Positions 33,957-46,772 of a stretch of DNA of 64,000 nucleotides are shown here, in pieces (positions within the stretch are counted from its first letter, which is position 1; each line of letters begins with the position of its first letter). The position numbers and the translations under genes were made by a program. The stretch covers positions 1-64,000 of the forward strand of contig JASANG010000218.1 of the NCBI GenBank assembly GCA_030248215.1, given 5' to 3'. The notes beneath the pieces were generated by a model. The model searched no databases. It was given only the letters and a program-made list of their open reading frames with translations, and was not told the origin of the DNA. Source of the DNA: Enoplolaimus lenunculus (lineage: Eukaryota; Nematoda; Enoplea; Enoplida; Thoracostomopsidae).

Positions 33957-34114
33957 AGGCTTGTAGCCAGATCACCTTAGGGCTAGACATTTTTCAGGAG
34001 GGGCATACAAGGGTTTTCAATGACTCACAAGTAAGGTGGAAATTTTTCGCGGGGAAGGGGTAAAATTCCTTATGGAGAAGCTGAACCTCCCGCCCGCCCC
34101 TGGGCTACGGGCCC
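33957..34114 (+). mobile_element. Family G element
   Basis: GCTTGTAGCCAGATCACCTT, then TTTTTCAGGAGGGGCATACA, ending GCCCCTGGGCTACGGGCCC. Confidence 0.55.
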
Positions 34115-36735
34115 GCTAGGCGAATTTCACAGTAGACCTTGCAATTTCAAAACAATGTCACATGTTTAGCTTTAAATCAAACGAATGAGTCATGCGAATA
34201 AATAAGCACATTCTATTTTCCAATTAAAGGTTCAATGACAAATTCTACTGCCAATAGAGGAAACATGGCGTATAAATAGAAAACAAGAAGCAAGCAATTT
34301 CAACTTGTGGAGCGGTACACAATGCCTTCCGATAAAGATAATTTTCGGCAGAAAAAGACTCACAAAGTTACCAAAATCAATACGTATGGCTATCGTAATC
34401 TATAGAGTCCGGATGTTTTCTGTGAGCCACAAACCTGAACAAATAAGGGTTTTTTCGCTTGTTAGCATTTTTGTGAACTCTTAGTCCGTTTTATTACAGC
34501 ATTCAGCCAATAGTTCTACATTGTTCCGTAGCAAGGATATGAGTTGAAGAGGGGATAAGCATATAACGTTTAAATGCGTTTTTTGAGTGCGGGATAAATG
34601 TCGACCTCTGCAGGTTATTCTGAATCAACCAGTAAAAGCGCCGGTTTTTGAGTTTTTTTGAAAATTCCTTAAAATACTTATATCTTTCTATCGAACTGTT
34701 AATAACACAATTGCCCACAATCAATAATGGTATCAGTTGCGTGCATGCTATTGCTTTAATTAATGTTTGTAAATTCAAAACAAAAACTAATTTGACATAC
34801 GTAGGAGGATAGAGCGTTGCCGGGTCCTGTCCAAAAAAACTACACTCCGGACCCAGAAGTGACGAATCGTCGGTTTTGTAGGAGATTCGAGGCTTCCCGC
34901 TCCACCCGCTCGAGTTGGACGCCAGGCCAACATTGTTCAGGCGAAGCGAGCGAAAAAATGCCAGACACAATTTACCCGGCGGCGTCGGAGCATCCGATCC
35001 GAAATTTTTTTCCAGATCCACTGGTTCGTTTTGTAATTTTAGCATCATAAGTCGTAGAGAATTTTTTCAGCGAAACGAATGAAACGCCAAACGCATTTTC
35101 TGTGTTCAAACTTTTATAAACATTTACTTTTCAATCCAGTGGAGTTTTTGATATTTTTTCTTTAACGCTGGACGTTTTTTAACCCCGCCCCTAACTAAAG
35201 GGTTGGAGTGCCTGTGGTGAGCGAGCTCGGAGGGATGCGGATTGTATGTCCACCGTCCGTATCGTACTAAATAGTTTACGAAGTAGATAGTTTAGCTGAA
35301 CCTCAAAATGTGTTTTCTAGCCAAATAACTGAAAAATATGGCTAACATACGACATCAATTTTAAATGTTTTGCACCTTCGGTTTAATTTGAAATCATAAA
35401 ATATCCACAAAATTGCTCAAAATGAACTTTAGAACCACAACATTTCATAAGACAACAACCACATCTCCCAACCAAAAAAATTCTTGATGCGCCAATGTTA
35501 TATTTTAACCGAAACAGATTTTCAAAATGAACTGAACGGACCAGATATTGTTACACCCATCTTCGGCTCGTTTTCCTGTTTACTTAACGTGAATTGATTC
35601 GAGAGAAGTTAAACCCGAAGCAATAGCAACTTGTCGTAGCAACTGGCATAGTTGACCTAATTTTATGGTTTCCTCCTATTATGACATGGAATTTCTGTTC
35701 GTCAATATCGCATGAGATTTTACATTCACATCAACCCGTAACCAGAAGAGGTGCAAGGTGAAAGGATCAGCTCCATTGAAAAATTTTGACTCCCACAGAA
35801 ACATGTTGCCTCCTACAAAGTTCCAGCCTCGCTTGTAAAGACGTTTGAATTCGCCGCATCCGTCTGATAAAATAGCTATGCCCCCCCCCCCCGCCAAATG
35901 TTGAGCTGGCAGCGGGTCTGCTATCAATATTCCATAGCATTAGTGTCAGCACATACTCATATGGCCATTAAAACTGATATCCTAACCCAGAGACTGGTTT
36001 GTTCAAATTTTGATGCTTAAACTTCCGTTTCACGCAATGCTCACAAGCCACCGATTAGCCTAATTGCCTGCAGCAAATCAACAGATGGGGTACTCTTGGT
36101 CTAGAAGATTTAACAAATAATTACATAGCTAGTTTTGATTGGGTTGAATTAAAACATAGTAAATGGAATATATAGCGCCCATAGTCAACACAACGTTCTA
36201 AGGTGGGTAAAAAATTTTGCAGGAGGAAAAAAATTTCGCGGCGTAACGATTGAACTGAAATGCGCTACGTTTCTCTTCTTGCCAAAACGCTAAATAATGA
36301 GATTTTGTCTTGTGCTGCGGTCTTGGCTCCATAAAAATGGGTTCTGCCACAATGCCAAACAAACAACGAACGTAAATCCAGAAAAACCATAAGGGTAGAT
36401 AAACCCCGAGTTTAAATTTTTGCAACGAAAAACAGGACAATAGCAGTGGCGGAAAATTATTGAATTCAAAACAAGACTTATCTTTGTTCCAATTCGCAAC
36501 AACAGCAACGTCAATAAAAACTATTTTGTTTTACCTCCAGACTCTAAACAAAATAATACCCTTTCAGTAGTGGTTTTTTAAATCAAAAACGGCCCTGCAA
36601 AAAAATCACCCAGGCTTTTTTCGTACCTACACGTTTGATATATTCATATGGAATACAACAATGCACGAAACCAATTCAAATATGTCATGCTGCGAAACTA
36701 AAAACAACTCGGAACGTTAGATAATAATAATAATC

Positions 36736-36767
<32 letters not shown>

Positions 36768-37227
36768 TAAAATAAAATAATATAATCAATATTTATGGGA
36801 ACAGAATGTAAATTTAATTATTTATTTAAGTACAAATTCACTTATACAAGAGCTCTTTTGATTATGAAACCAAATATAAACCTTGTATTGTTGGTCGGTT
36901 TCAAACAAATAGTTCCATCCAATTAAATACCAAGGACTTGGGTACAATATTATTTCAGAAACGTATCTAAGTCTGGGAAATGCGTTTTAAGCAAAGCTCA
37001 GCGAGCGAGAAAATTTTATTGACCTGTAGTATTCAGCAAGTTATTGTCACGCTAGTAAAAGTTCCATTTTTTGAGTTTCGGGAAATCTCTGGAAATATGT
37101 TTCTCTCTAATCCCCCATTCAACATGCCCCAGCCAATTAGTGATATTTTTCGTTGCTTATACAAGGAAATTTTGACTGGACCGCATTTTTCGAGTGAGCA
37201 TATTTCTTAAGTATTAAACTCGAAAAC
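34115..37227. other. Gene-poor stretch
   Basis: Includes a patch of higher GC at about 34805-35045 that gives opposing open frames but no recognisable protein, a poly-C tract (about 35881-35892) and the AAT microsatellite. Confidence 0.45.
36720..36768. repeat. (AAT)n microsatellite
   Basis: About 16 ATA/AAT units with one CAT interruption. Confidence 0.9.
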
Positions 37228-37363
37228 ATTAAGCAACAGCGGCGGATCCAAAAATTTGTGCCGGGGGGTCGGCCTGTTGGTCATTCGAAAGTTGTGAAAC
37301 GCTATCTTTACTGTATGCTATATATGTGAAAATTTTTAGAGGGGAAAATTGTATGTTAGGCAC
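37228..37363. repeat. Dispersed repeat, relative of 60693-60850
   Basis: CAGCGGCGGATCCAAAAATT followed by a G-rich run. The right end merges into the M1 element at 37365. Confidence 0.4.
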
Positions 37364-37364
37364 C

Positions 37365-37527
37365 AACACTCCAAAAAAATGGTGAGTCAAATTGACTGTA
37401 TCCGAAATAGGCTCAACAGGACTACGCAAACTGTTGACTGTAGCGGAGTCGAATTTGACTCAGTTTATGTAGTTAGGTAGAGCCTATTTCGGAGAGATCA
37501 ATTTGACTCACCATTTTTTGCAGTGTA
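37365..37527. mobile_element. MITE M1 copy, internally shortened
   Basis: Left end degraded (AACACTCCAAAAAAATGGTG), right end intact (CCATTTTTTGCAGTGTA). The central GAGTC block is shorter than in other copies. Confidence 0.65.
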
Positions 37528-37674
37528 ATTATATAATCACAAAAAATGTCCTTCCCGACCACCTCCGAATTTGCTAGTGTTGAGCAACGGTGCCTCTTTC
37601 AAAAGCAACCAAAACGACTTTTGTTATCTATGCGTTTATTTAGCATTTCGCTTTAGAAACTGCTGGCCCACACA

Positions 37675-38345
37675 CACGATACATTGTCTTGAAATTTCAA
37701 GACACCGACTTTCTTAAATTTTCAAGACATTGTATTTCCGACATTAATGGCCTTAAACAGCTCAGAAATTTGATTCTTAGATGGTTGAAACATAAATGTC
37801 TTATATTCAAGAAATTGCTATTGTCTATTTATAAGACAAATTTTTTCTTTTAAGAAATGGTTGTCTTTTATTCAAGAATTAATTTTCTCATTTTTATGTA
37901 TGAAAAAAAGTTGCTCCGTTTATATTATTAAAAGGGCGTATAAATAATTGAATTTCAAAGATATTTCGGGTTGAGTTCAGGCTCCCCCAAGTTAAGTTTA
38001 TTCTTTAACTTATCTTAGGTTGTTAAATTAGGTTATTGGGTTGAGTTTTTACGCCCAATTTTGCAGTCAGTTTAGATGGCAATTCTCTAAGGTTTATTTC
38101 AGACGTCTTTGTCTTATATTTCAGAAATATTTGTCTTCTATTTAAGAAATCTTTTTCTCAATCGTTTATGAAACAAAGTCTTAAATTTAAGATATTTAAG
38201 TGTGAAAAAGTTTACACCAATATTTGTGAAAAATTTAAGAAATAAAAGTCTTGAATTCAAGACATATATGTCTAGAGTCTGTGTCAAACCATAATTGTCT
38301 TAAATTTCAGACAATATTTCTTGAATAAAAGACAATTTATTTTAT
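37675..38345. repeat. AT-rich block of repeated short dyads (GTCTTnnATTnnAAGAC type)
   Basis: A dozen or so small palindromes such as GTCTTGAAATTTCAAGAC and GTCTTGAATTCAAGAC, spaced 30-80 bp apart; both outer ends carry ACATTGTCTTGAAATTTC-like or related strings. Possibly a fold-back element; no ORF. Confidence 0.6.
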
Positions 38346-39174
38346 GCGCAGAGCTCATTTTCTTTGATCGAAAAGCAATCACCAGTTAGCGATAGGGTTG
38401 CAGACAACAAGATAACGTCATCAGTGAACTAAAAATTAGCAAAGTGTAAAAAATATTTCCCCAAAAAGTGTAAAAGCTGAATACGTCTTCATTTAGGTAA
38501 AAGTTGACGTCAGCAGTTTTATCATGTTTTTCTTACGAAGATCTACTATTGTATCCTTTTCCAACACTTTTAAAGTATAGGCATTCGATTAAGTTTAGGC
38601 TTTAGGCGTTGACTTGGATAAGCATTTTGCAAAACCATCCTAAGCCTGAGTCTAAGCATTGGTCTGTAGGGAAAGTATACATAAACAACATTTTACAGAA
38701 ATTTTTGTTTTTGAAAATAATGGAATTTCTGCTTTCAACAAGATCACGAATACCAATTGTTTGTGTAATTCAAAATGCCAGGTGCTAGATTATATGTACT
38801 TTCTCGAATCAACTGTATCTGATTTTGTGAAAACTTTATTTTTGCTCAAAACAACAACAAAACGCAATCTCGCTTGTCGACAATTACCTTCTGCATAAAC
38901 AAAAATACTGTGCGCACTGTGTGAAATAAACTTGCAAAATGTCGCGTGAATCGGTGCAAATTTATATACACAGTGCATTTGATTTTAAAAATAAAAAACA
39001 AATCCACACTGTCCCCATCAAAACGTGTTTTCTGCCATACTTTGTGAATTCCAGAGAGTTGAATGACTCAGAACGAGTTGAATCCACTAAGTCTGAGCTC
39101 TGAATTAGGTCTTTCAGAACTTTGAATTCTGAATTGTTTCAACTCATTCTGAGTTGATCAACTACCGAGTATTA

Positions 39175-41297
39175 TGCGTCATCCACTTTATTTTGTGCCC
39201 GCCGTGTGGAAATTACACACGCCTTTTTCCAAGTACGGTTTTGCAAAATGCTAGCAACGGGAAATTGAATTTGAAAACTGTTTCAATTTCCGACTACTAC
39301 AGAATTTTTAAAATCGACTAGTAAATTGATAAGATAAATTGAAGTCCATTTACCATTAGCGATTTTATAAAGGACAGAAAAGGGAAATTGAAACAGTTTC
39401 TAAATTCAATTTCCACTGTCATTTCAAGTTTCAATTGCCCAATGGAAAATTGGAGAGGTGTTTTTCATTATTGCGATATAAATATATTGTCCTATTATCG
39501 AAAATGGAGAGCAAATATTTTTGTTTTCAATTTCGATATTGTCCTCGTAAAATGTTACAATTATCGAAGAAGACAGAAAGGTCTAGATGGAAGACGCAAA
39601 GGTCAGCTGATCGCAACTTCAAAAGAAACAAGGCGGTGGACATTGTTATGTATCTAGAAGCGGTTTTAAGTTTATAAATATTTTGTCGATTATCTTACGC
39701 TTAGGATTTGTGAATAAAATATTGGATGGAAATTTTAAGGAGGGGGGTGGAAGCTTGGTTTTGTATATTTATGCGGGGTTCACGTTATAACCGGGGCAGC
39801 TTGGGACACGTTTTGTCCCTATTAGACTATTGGGTAACATTTTGTCTGCTTATAAACCCTATATCGCATTCAAAAATTCGTATTTGTCTGCTATCATCAT
39901 GTGTAGGTCACCCTTTGTCCTTAAATATCATATGATATTCGACGTATTGTCAGCGAATATCATATGATATATTTTCAAATGTCTGCATACTTGAGGTAAC
40001 ATACCCACAATGTCCAATTGAATATCATATGATACTAGAATTTGAAATTTGAATTTTTGAGTTATGACGCTGTTTTTCTAAGCGGTTTTGCGCCGGAAGT
40101 GAATTTGCAGACGTGTATTTGGTATTTTAAGTACAGCTGTGCCTTTGCCGCCCGACTTTCCATTAATTTATTAGCACCCGAAAATTACACTGTCCCGCTG
40201 AATATCATAAGATATTCGTTTAAATTTTGGAATATCATATGATATTCGCATAAATGTCCCACAGTATCACGTAACATACCGTGCCTTGTACACATTGATG
40301 ACTTGAGAGCGGTGGTTTGTAAGCTAATGTCATATGACATTCGAGTGTTGTCTTTTGACCCGATATAAGAGCCCGAACTTTAACGTTGACGTCGAATCAA
40401 CATAGGACAAACCGTGTCCCGCCTGTCCCGGTTATAACGTGAACCCCGCATTAGACGTTTTAAAGTATGTCTGGAATCAGGCAGTATTTGATAGATAATA
40501 TCCCTTCTAGCATGGCATAGCATTTTGCAAGACCGCAAATATGGCAGAAACAGGTGGTGCTGTCTGTCTGTTGTTATCAGTATAAGAATACTCTTATGCT
40601 TAAGTATAAGCTAAGTGCAATTGGCAAGGCTGTTTTCTTTGCGTGATTCTATTCAACCGAATTGCAATATGTTTTGAATAATGATTTATTACGGGGCACT
40701 GAAGTCGTTGCCATTTGATTACCTGTAGCTGTAGCTGATTTTTTCAATGGACCCCTCTGAAAATTGGATTGCCAAAAGTTCCAGCAATTCGGTAGTAAAT
40801 TGTACAAATTTGTGGGACCTAAGACTCTACAGTACTCCCATCTAGCTGTATTATTGTGTGTCTAGGTCAAATTGAGGTCAGTCTAGGTCATACCTACCGC
40901 ATAGTTTCAGGATTTAACTGATTTCGATTTCCCTGTTCCCATGTCTGTTATATGCATCTAAAGGGAAATTGACAATAGTTTTGACCCTCCATTTCCCACT
41001 ACACTTTTTGGGTCATTTCAATTTCCTTTTTGGCACCAAAAATATCTTATCAATTTACCAATCTTATTCAAAAACTGTTTCAATTTCCCATTGCTACAAA
41101 TTTTAAAATCGTTACTAGTAATTTGTAACGCAAAACACTATTTCCAATTCCATATACGGTTTATAAAATGCCTCAGTTTACCACTCGACATATTTTAATT
41201 TTCTCAATTTCCCGTTGCTATCATTTTGCAAAACCGTACTTGGAAAAAGGCGTGTCTAATTTCCACACGGCGGGCACAAAATAAAGTGGATGACGCA
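39175..41297. mobile_element. Element B: 2.1-kb TIR element, TTA target duplication
   Basis: Ends TGCGTCATCC and GGATGACGCA, with a TIR of about 110 bp that includes GCCCGCCGTGTGGAAATTA. Flanked by TTA at 39172-39174 and 41298-41300, the 3-bp duplication usual for PIF/Harbinger elements. Subterminal GGGAAATTGAA repeats on both sides. No transposase frame, so non-autonomous; family assignment is inference. Confidence 0.7.
39772..40450. mobile_element. Element C nested in element B, TTA target duplication
   Basis: TIRs TGCGGGGTTCACGTTATAAC and GTTATAACGTGAACCCCGCA, flanked by TTA on both sides. 679 bp. Contains at least five exact or near copies of the palindrome ATATCATATGATAT. Confidence 0.78.
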
Positions 41298-41739
41298 TTA
41301 AATCAGCTCAGAGTGAGTTATTTATGGATTTTAATTCAGAAATAAACCAGAAATAACTAGTTCTCTTTCTGAGTTGAACAACCATCTCATTGGAATGTAC
41401 AGTTTCAACCACAATCATTCAGTGGACAGTGACAGGTTCTATTTTTTCAGTTTTTTGTATTTTTGTTCATGCTTAAATTAGGTTTAGGCAACTTTTGCGG
41501 CTGGGTGGACAAAAACGCAGTTTTACTCCGACAAGAAGTCTAGATGTTTATTTAATTTTGAAGACAGTCTGCGACTTAGTCTAAGGCTTAAGGTTGGCAT
41601 TCTAAAACTGTATCGGGTACCCATCGTTAGTAGTTTTAAAGGTTTACAGTTTGGCAACTACCGCAGAGGCTTGTACCGAACATAAAATCCTAGGGGTATT
41701 GAAAAAATATAAGATAGAATGTGGTGATTTCAAATCATT

Positions 41740-42165
41740 TACTGTAGTGACCCGAATAAGAGGGGGACTGATATTTATTTGGCCTCTTTGGAGGGTACCC
41801 TCCTTGTCATTCGGTTGCGGACTGTTATTTACTTTTAACCAGCCTTCCGCCGTCCTTCGTTACTGATATATATTCGGTACTGCAACCTTCCGTTGAATTA
41901 AACGTTTAGGGCGATAATTCAAGGCTATACTTAGGAAAGTACTTTCAATATTTAAGTATATACGCTTTAACGTTTCGAATTCAAATTATTTGGGACTGGA
42001 GTCCTTTATGCGCTTCAATTAAGGATAATTGACATTTATGGACTCTAGTTAGAGTTTAGATACTCTATCCGCTTACGGACTCTTATTAGGGATACGGACT
42101 CCTATTGATGGTACTCAAAATGAGGACCCCCTCGTATTACCCCTCTTATTCGGGTCAATACAGTA
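41740..42165. mobile_element. MITE family P, second copy
   Basis: TACTGTAGTGACCCGAATAA at the left and TTATTCGGGTCAATACAGTA at the right. Same orientation and internal order as the 15816 copy. TA at both ends fits a Tc1/mariner-type target. Confidence 0.72.
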
Positions 42166-43343
42166 CTAAAGAAGCCTAAGTTGTTCTAGAGGACAATGTA
42201 ATTTATGATTTAGAATAACCCCTTGGCGTTCCTTGGCTACAAGCACACAACCACAACGAACGCTGTCAGATCCTGGATTAAAATTCTGAACTTTAACTGC
42301 CTGCCATTTCTATTATGCTGCTGCCATTGCGTTAATATTAATATTTTTAAACAATTTCAAAAATTTGCAACACGCAAGATTCGGATTCAGATTCGGCCAA
42401 TTAGCAATTGCTTCCCATTTGAATTCGGTCATATCGTGGATTCGGCGCTACTCTGCGGAAAACCAGCGTTAAAATTTATACGTATATATAATCTGCTTTA
42501 GATTTGCGGTGAAAAAAATTTCAAAAAGTATTGCCGCTTTCATACCTACTGAAATAAATCACAATTATAGCATGGTTTAGAGTTGGCCTCAAAAGCGAAA
42601 CTCTTTCGTGCACTTTTTGGAAACAGTTTCGTTTCTAACCATAGTACTTAGGCCACTATAAGTCTAGCATCAGACCACGGCGGCTATTTAAAATTTGAAA
42701 AACAACAACGGATGTTAAAATACAAGAACAAGGAGTTTGAGCCCAAAAAAGAGCCACTCCAGATCACTTGAAGCAAAACCAATATATATCTGATATAACT
42801 TATTACTGTTTTGGGAATTGTAAAGGCATAGAAACGTGTAATATACTTATGTGTGTTCACATATATTAAGTAGGCCCATAGCCAGCTCAACCTTCCAGGG
42901 AGGTTTGAAAAAAATTTTTGAATGGAATTCGAAAATTTTACCTAACTTCATAACAGGGATGCTACGTTTCTCGTGGACTAAAATGTTTCTAGTGACTTTA
43001 GTCTCATTGCACCTTCTGTTCACGGACACGACAGATATACATTTTAAGTATATAGTTTTTAGTAGGTTTGTACAGAGAATACTGTTTTAACAGTTATTTT
43101 TTGACGCATTTATAAAATTGTTCGATGTATATTGGACAATGTCCATGTAATTAATGTCAAAAAGGATATAAACCAAAGACATGATTTCGAGTCCGATCGA
43201 ACCGTAAAATTAACCACCGGTTGCGAAATTTTTGCAAAAACACCCCGCAAGATATGGTTGAAATTGAATTTTGAAAAATATTTCAATTTCCATTGTTCGA
43301 ACATTTCAGATATTTTAAAGATAGTAAACTGAAAATTTTTCGC

Positions 43344-43613
43344 TTAACCCTTTCTCACATGAATATTTTCTATTTCCCCGGAGACCTACTTTTATGCTAG
43401 GATTCGAACTCCAGTGGCTGGAGTGGGAGGCGTATACCATCACCACTCAGCTATAGGAGCTTGACGCTCGAGCCCGAGGGGGCTCTCACGTCTTGTGGTG
43501 ATTTAGTACTATGTATACGTGTTGCAATTGATAAACACGGTGCGATATATACTATTTAACGTATATACACTGCGCTAACTTGCCTACAGGCAACTCAATG
43601 CGAGAAGGGGTTA
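43344..43613 (-). mobile_element. S1-beta element
   Basis: TTAACCCTTTCTCACATGAA to GCGAGAAGGGGTTAA. Minus-strand tRNA-like part: CTCCTATAGCTGAGTGG and GAGTTCGAATCC. Near-identical to the copies at 17318 and 47987. Confidence 0.68.
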
Positions 43614-43725
43614 AGATACATCAGCAACAAAGCTTTGACCAATCAAAACGAAGCCTGAATTCATTTCTCGATAGACGTTGATACTTCTTCACTGAACCGC
43701 TTTAATGGAGTCGCCAATTTAGTTA

Positions 43726-44292
43726 TACACTGTAAATTTCAATGAGTTGATTTTAATTCAGAATGAGTTGAATTACTCAGTCTGAGTTAGAACTATCAGA
43801 ACTCAGAATTTTGAGCTGATTCAGTTCATTGTGATTTCTCAACTTAGAGTGATGCGGGATTCACGTTATAACCGGGGCAGGCGTGACACGAGCACCCATA
43901 TCGGGCGAACGGACAAAACTCGAATTTAAATTTCAAATTCTAGTATCATATGTTATTCAACAGGACACTTTGGGTAATATAACCATAAGTATGCAGACAT
44001 TTGAAAATATATCATATGATATTCGCTGACAATACGCCGAATTTCATATGATATGGAAGGACAAAATGTGACTTACACAAGATGATAGCAGACAAATACG
44101 ACATTTTGAATATGATATAGAGTCTATTAGTAGACAAAATGTTACCCAACAGACTAATAGGTACAAAACGTGTCCCCAACTGCGCCGGTTATAACGTGAA
44201 CCCCGCATGAGTTAATGTTTGCTGATATTAATTCAGAAATAACCAACTCGCTAGCTGAATTGAATAATCAACTCATAGGAATTTACAGTGTA
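43726..44292. mobile_element. MITE family A, interrupted by element C
   Basis: TACACTGTAAATTTCAATGA at the left and AATTTACAGTGTA at the right; the middle is interrupted at 43853-44207. The inner flanks match those of the 39044 copy. Confidence 0.65.
43853..44207. mobile_element. Element C, 355-bp copy, TGA target duplication
   Basis: TGCGGGATTCACGTTATAAC at the left and the same TIR reversed at the right, flanked by TGA at 43850-43852 and 44208-44210. An internally deleted relative of the 39772 copy, with the CATATGATAT motifs retained. Confidence 0.78.
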
Positions 44293-44556
44293 CTGTCTAA
44301 TGCTGTTTGTCGTCTTTTTCGTGCCGGCCAATTAAAATTCAATTTTCAACGACACGCTACTGCAATATTAGGCGACAAACCTATTTTGCAAACTCACAAA
44401 TTAGTTTTAAGAATCAACCTACGCACCTGTGTTTACAAAATAAAAATGGTTACATTTAAATTTTAAACTTAAAAAACACAGACAACCGGTAATATTACAA
44501 GACAACAGGGACATAATTAAATGCACTTAAAACAATCCACAACCGGCGACAACAGT

Positions 44557-44763
44557 GGGGCGTACGCAGGATTTCACTTCGAAAGGGTAACCCCACGTTA
44601 GTGTTTTTTACGAGTGACCGTAGCGAGCAAAACAAGATTGCTTTGACCGCAAAGATGCTGTATGTTATTCTAAAGCCTTTAAAAGGTGCATTTTTTCTCA
44701 TTTTCCTACAAATTTTCAGAGCGGATAATGTGCCCCTGACGGAGCGTCCCCTACGCCTGTACG
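44557..44763. repeat. Possible short TIR repeat
   Basis: GGGGCGTACGCAGG at the left and CCCCTACGCCTGTACGG at the right are imperfect inverse partners. A C/G-richer patch (CCCCTGACGGAGCGTCCCC) stands out from its surroundings. One copy only in this window. Confidence 0.3.
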
Positions 44764-46772
44764 GAGTTTGCATTTTCGTCCCGATACGGAGGTAATTACA
44801 TGAATCAATCTTAATTTACACCGTAATACCAGCTAGTTTTGTCAACGTCTTTTTCCCTCAGGTTTCAATTAAAGCGGAAAAAAACAAAACCTAGCGATGC
44901 ATTGAGATTTAGGCGGTGTAAAAGTAGTGGTAAAGATAGCGTGTGTCTCACTATTATGGCTGGTTTCACATTGTTTTAGCCTTATCCACCTGCGGTTACT
45001 GAAAAAAGGTCGTATTTTGAAATTTTTTGCATATTTGGTCGTCTTCAATATTGTATTACAGCAGTTGTTCTGTTTTATTCTTCTCTGCTGGCGGTTACCG
45101 TAAAATGATTCCATTTTGAAAATTTTTGCATATTTTGGTTCAATTCTGCATGACGCTTTATCTTGAGTTTGTGTGAAGTGGTGTGTATCATATAGTCAAT
45201 TGCTTTTATAACTGCGTTTGATTCGTTTGGCTATCCGCGACAGGGGTTTGCTAAAAAATTATTTTATTTTGAAAAGTTCCGCACATATTTGGTATATTTT
45301 TGAACATTGAAACAAAAATTGACCACTCAAGTTCGTAGAAAATATTAAATAACATATATTCTCGGGCCGGTACATTAATGAAACGAAACTACATACCGTT
45401 GGTTATAATTAATAGGTCAACGGACAGAAAGTGTCAGGTTTTGATAAATAAGCATATTAGGCAAACGACGAAAACAATAATTATTTCGCATAATCGTTAG
45501 GTTTGACAGTAATTTGGAAATTAAAACAAAACCTGTGTTGTCCAAGGTGTGTAGCTCCCATATCACCAGTTGCAGATAGGTTTGTAGCGTAAATTGCTCA
45601 AAATATGTTTTCTTTTAATTGGCACTTTCAATCAATGATATGTATTTTCAATATGTTTATTGAATTTTAAAGAAATTAAGTTGGTATTATGAAAATTGAT
45701 AACTTTGATAAGTCTGATAATTTTGACAGCTTCGATAATAATACACCAGAGTTTCACAGCCGCCAGTCAGAGCTGCTCGTTACCCGCGTGTACCCGACGG
45801 TACCGTACGGTTAAGAAAATTTTGGTGCGGGTAAACCCGCTGGTAAAGAATTTCAAAGCTCGGGTAAAAACTTGTAATTCTTTACCCGCCTAAAATTTTC
45901 TTAAGTGGGACTGCAATAGAGTAAGCTGTAAGCTTTAGACTAATTTTTTTCCTGGCTTATGCTGGGCGTAGGCTTCAACTATTAGCTTGCGTTGAGCTGA
46001 TTGACACAGGAAGTTACGTTACTGACAGTTTTGTGATTTTAGTATTACATAGCTAGTTGTACTGTGTTTCCAACATTTAACTTGCCATGAATTCCGATCC
46101 TGTCAGCCAGCTTTTCTTTTATATGGAAAATTTACGGGATATCCAGGACAATTATAGCACGATGTCCCACCCCACAAACGTATTTTGGGCAACTTTCCAC
46201 CATTACTTTGTTTTCAATATTTTCTTAGAACAGAAACGTGATTGTCCGGCATTGGCTAACTTTTGCGCACTGTACAAAACCAACTGACCAGTTTGCATTA
46301 AGCGGCACGTTCGATATGAATTTAAATAACTTGTCAGAGAAAACAGGATCAGTTGGCCGAATGAAACCTCGGACAAACTCTGAGCGGTTTGTTCCGCTAA
46401 CAATCTACCTGATATCGTACACGATGAACAATGTCACAACCTGAGAAGAGTCCTTGGGGGACGGAGTATAGCAGGGAAGAGTTGTCTTCCCCATACGGCA
46501 GTCTGTCTCGTATGGCGCCGAAATGTGACGAAAATCTGAAGATGAATTTCTCTCTGGTTTTGAATGTTTTAGCTTTATTTTCGGCAAACTCAGAATATTT
46601 GGTTTTCGTCATCAAAAACAATTTGCACATGTCATTGTTGAGCACATTGCTGAACCAAGCGAATACGTTTTGCTTATTTCATTGCATCTTTATCAAGTAA
46701 TTTGTTTATAGTACTGGTGCAATTTCTTTCACCAGTTAAGTTTGGAACACAGTTGGTCCTAGATTAATTGTA
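44764..46772. other. Gene-poor stretch
   Basis: No exon recognised. The segment 46080-46300 shares strings with the Ig-intron duplication at 53455. Confidence 0.45.

Larger units (their letters stand above)
39044..41410. mobile_element. MITE family A, interrupted by element B
   Basis: Left part to 39174 (GAGTTGAATGACTCAGAACG, CAACTCATTCTGAGTTG) and right part from 41298 (TTTTAATTCAGAAATAAACC, TGAGTTGAACAACC). The two parts belong to one short element split by a 2.1-kb insertion. Confidence 0.6.

Noticed and set aside
34503-35048. 181-codon minus-strand frame
   Set aside because: No recognisable domain, an opposing frame over the same DNA, and repeat-like higher-GC sequence; no convincing splice sites in phase.
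39388-39677. Frames inside element B as a transposase remnant
   Set aside because: No DDE-type motifs or similarity; composition is that of non-coding AT-rich DNA.
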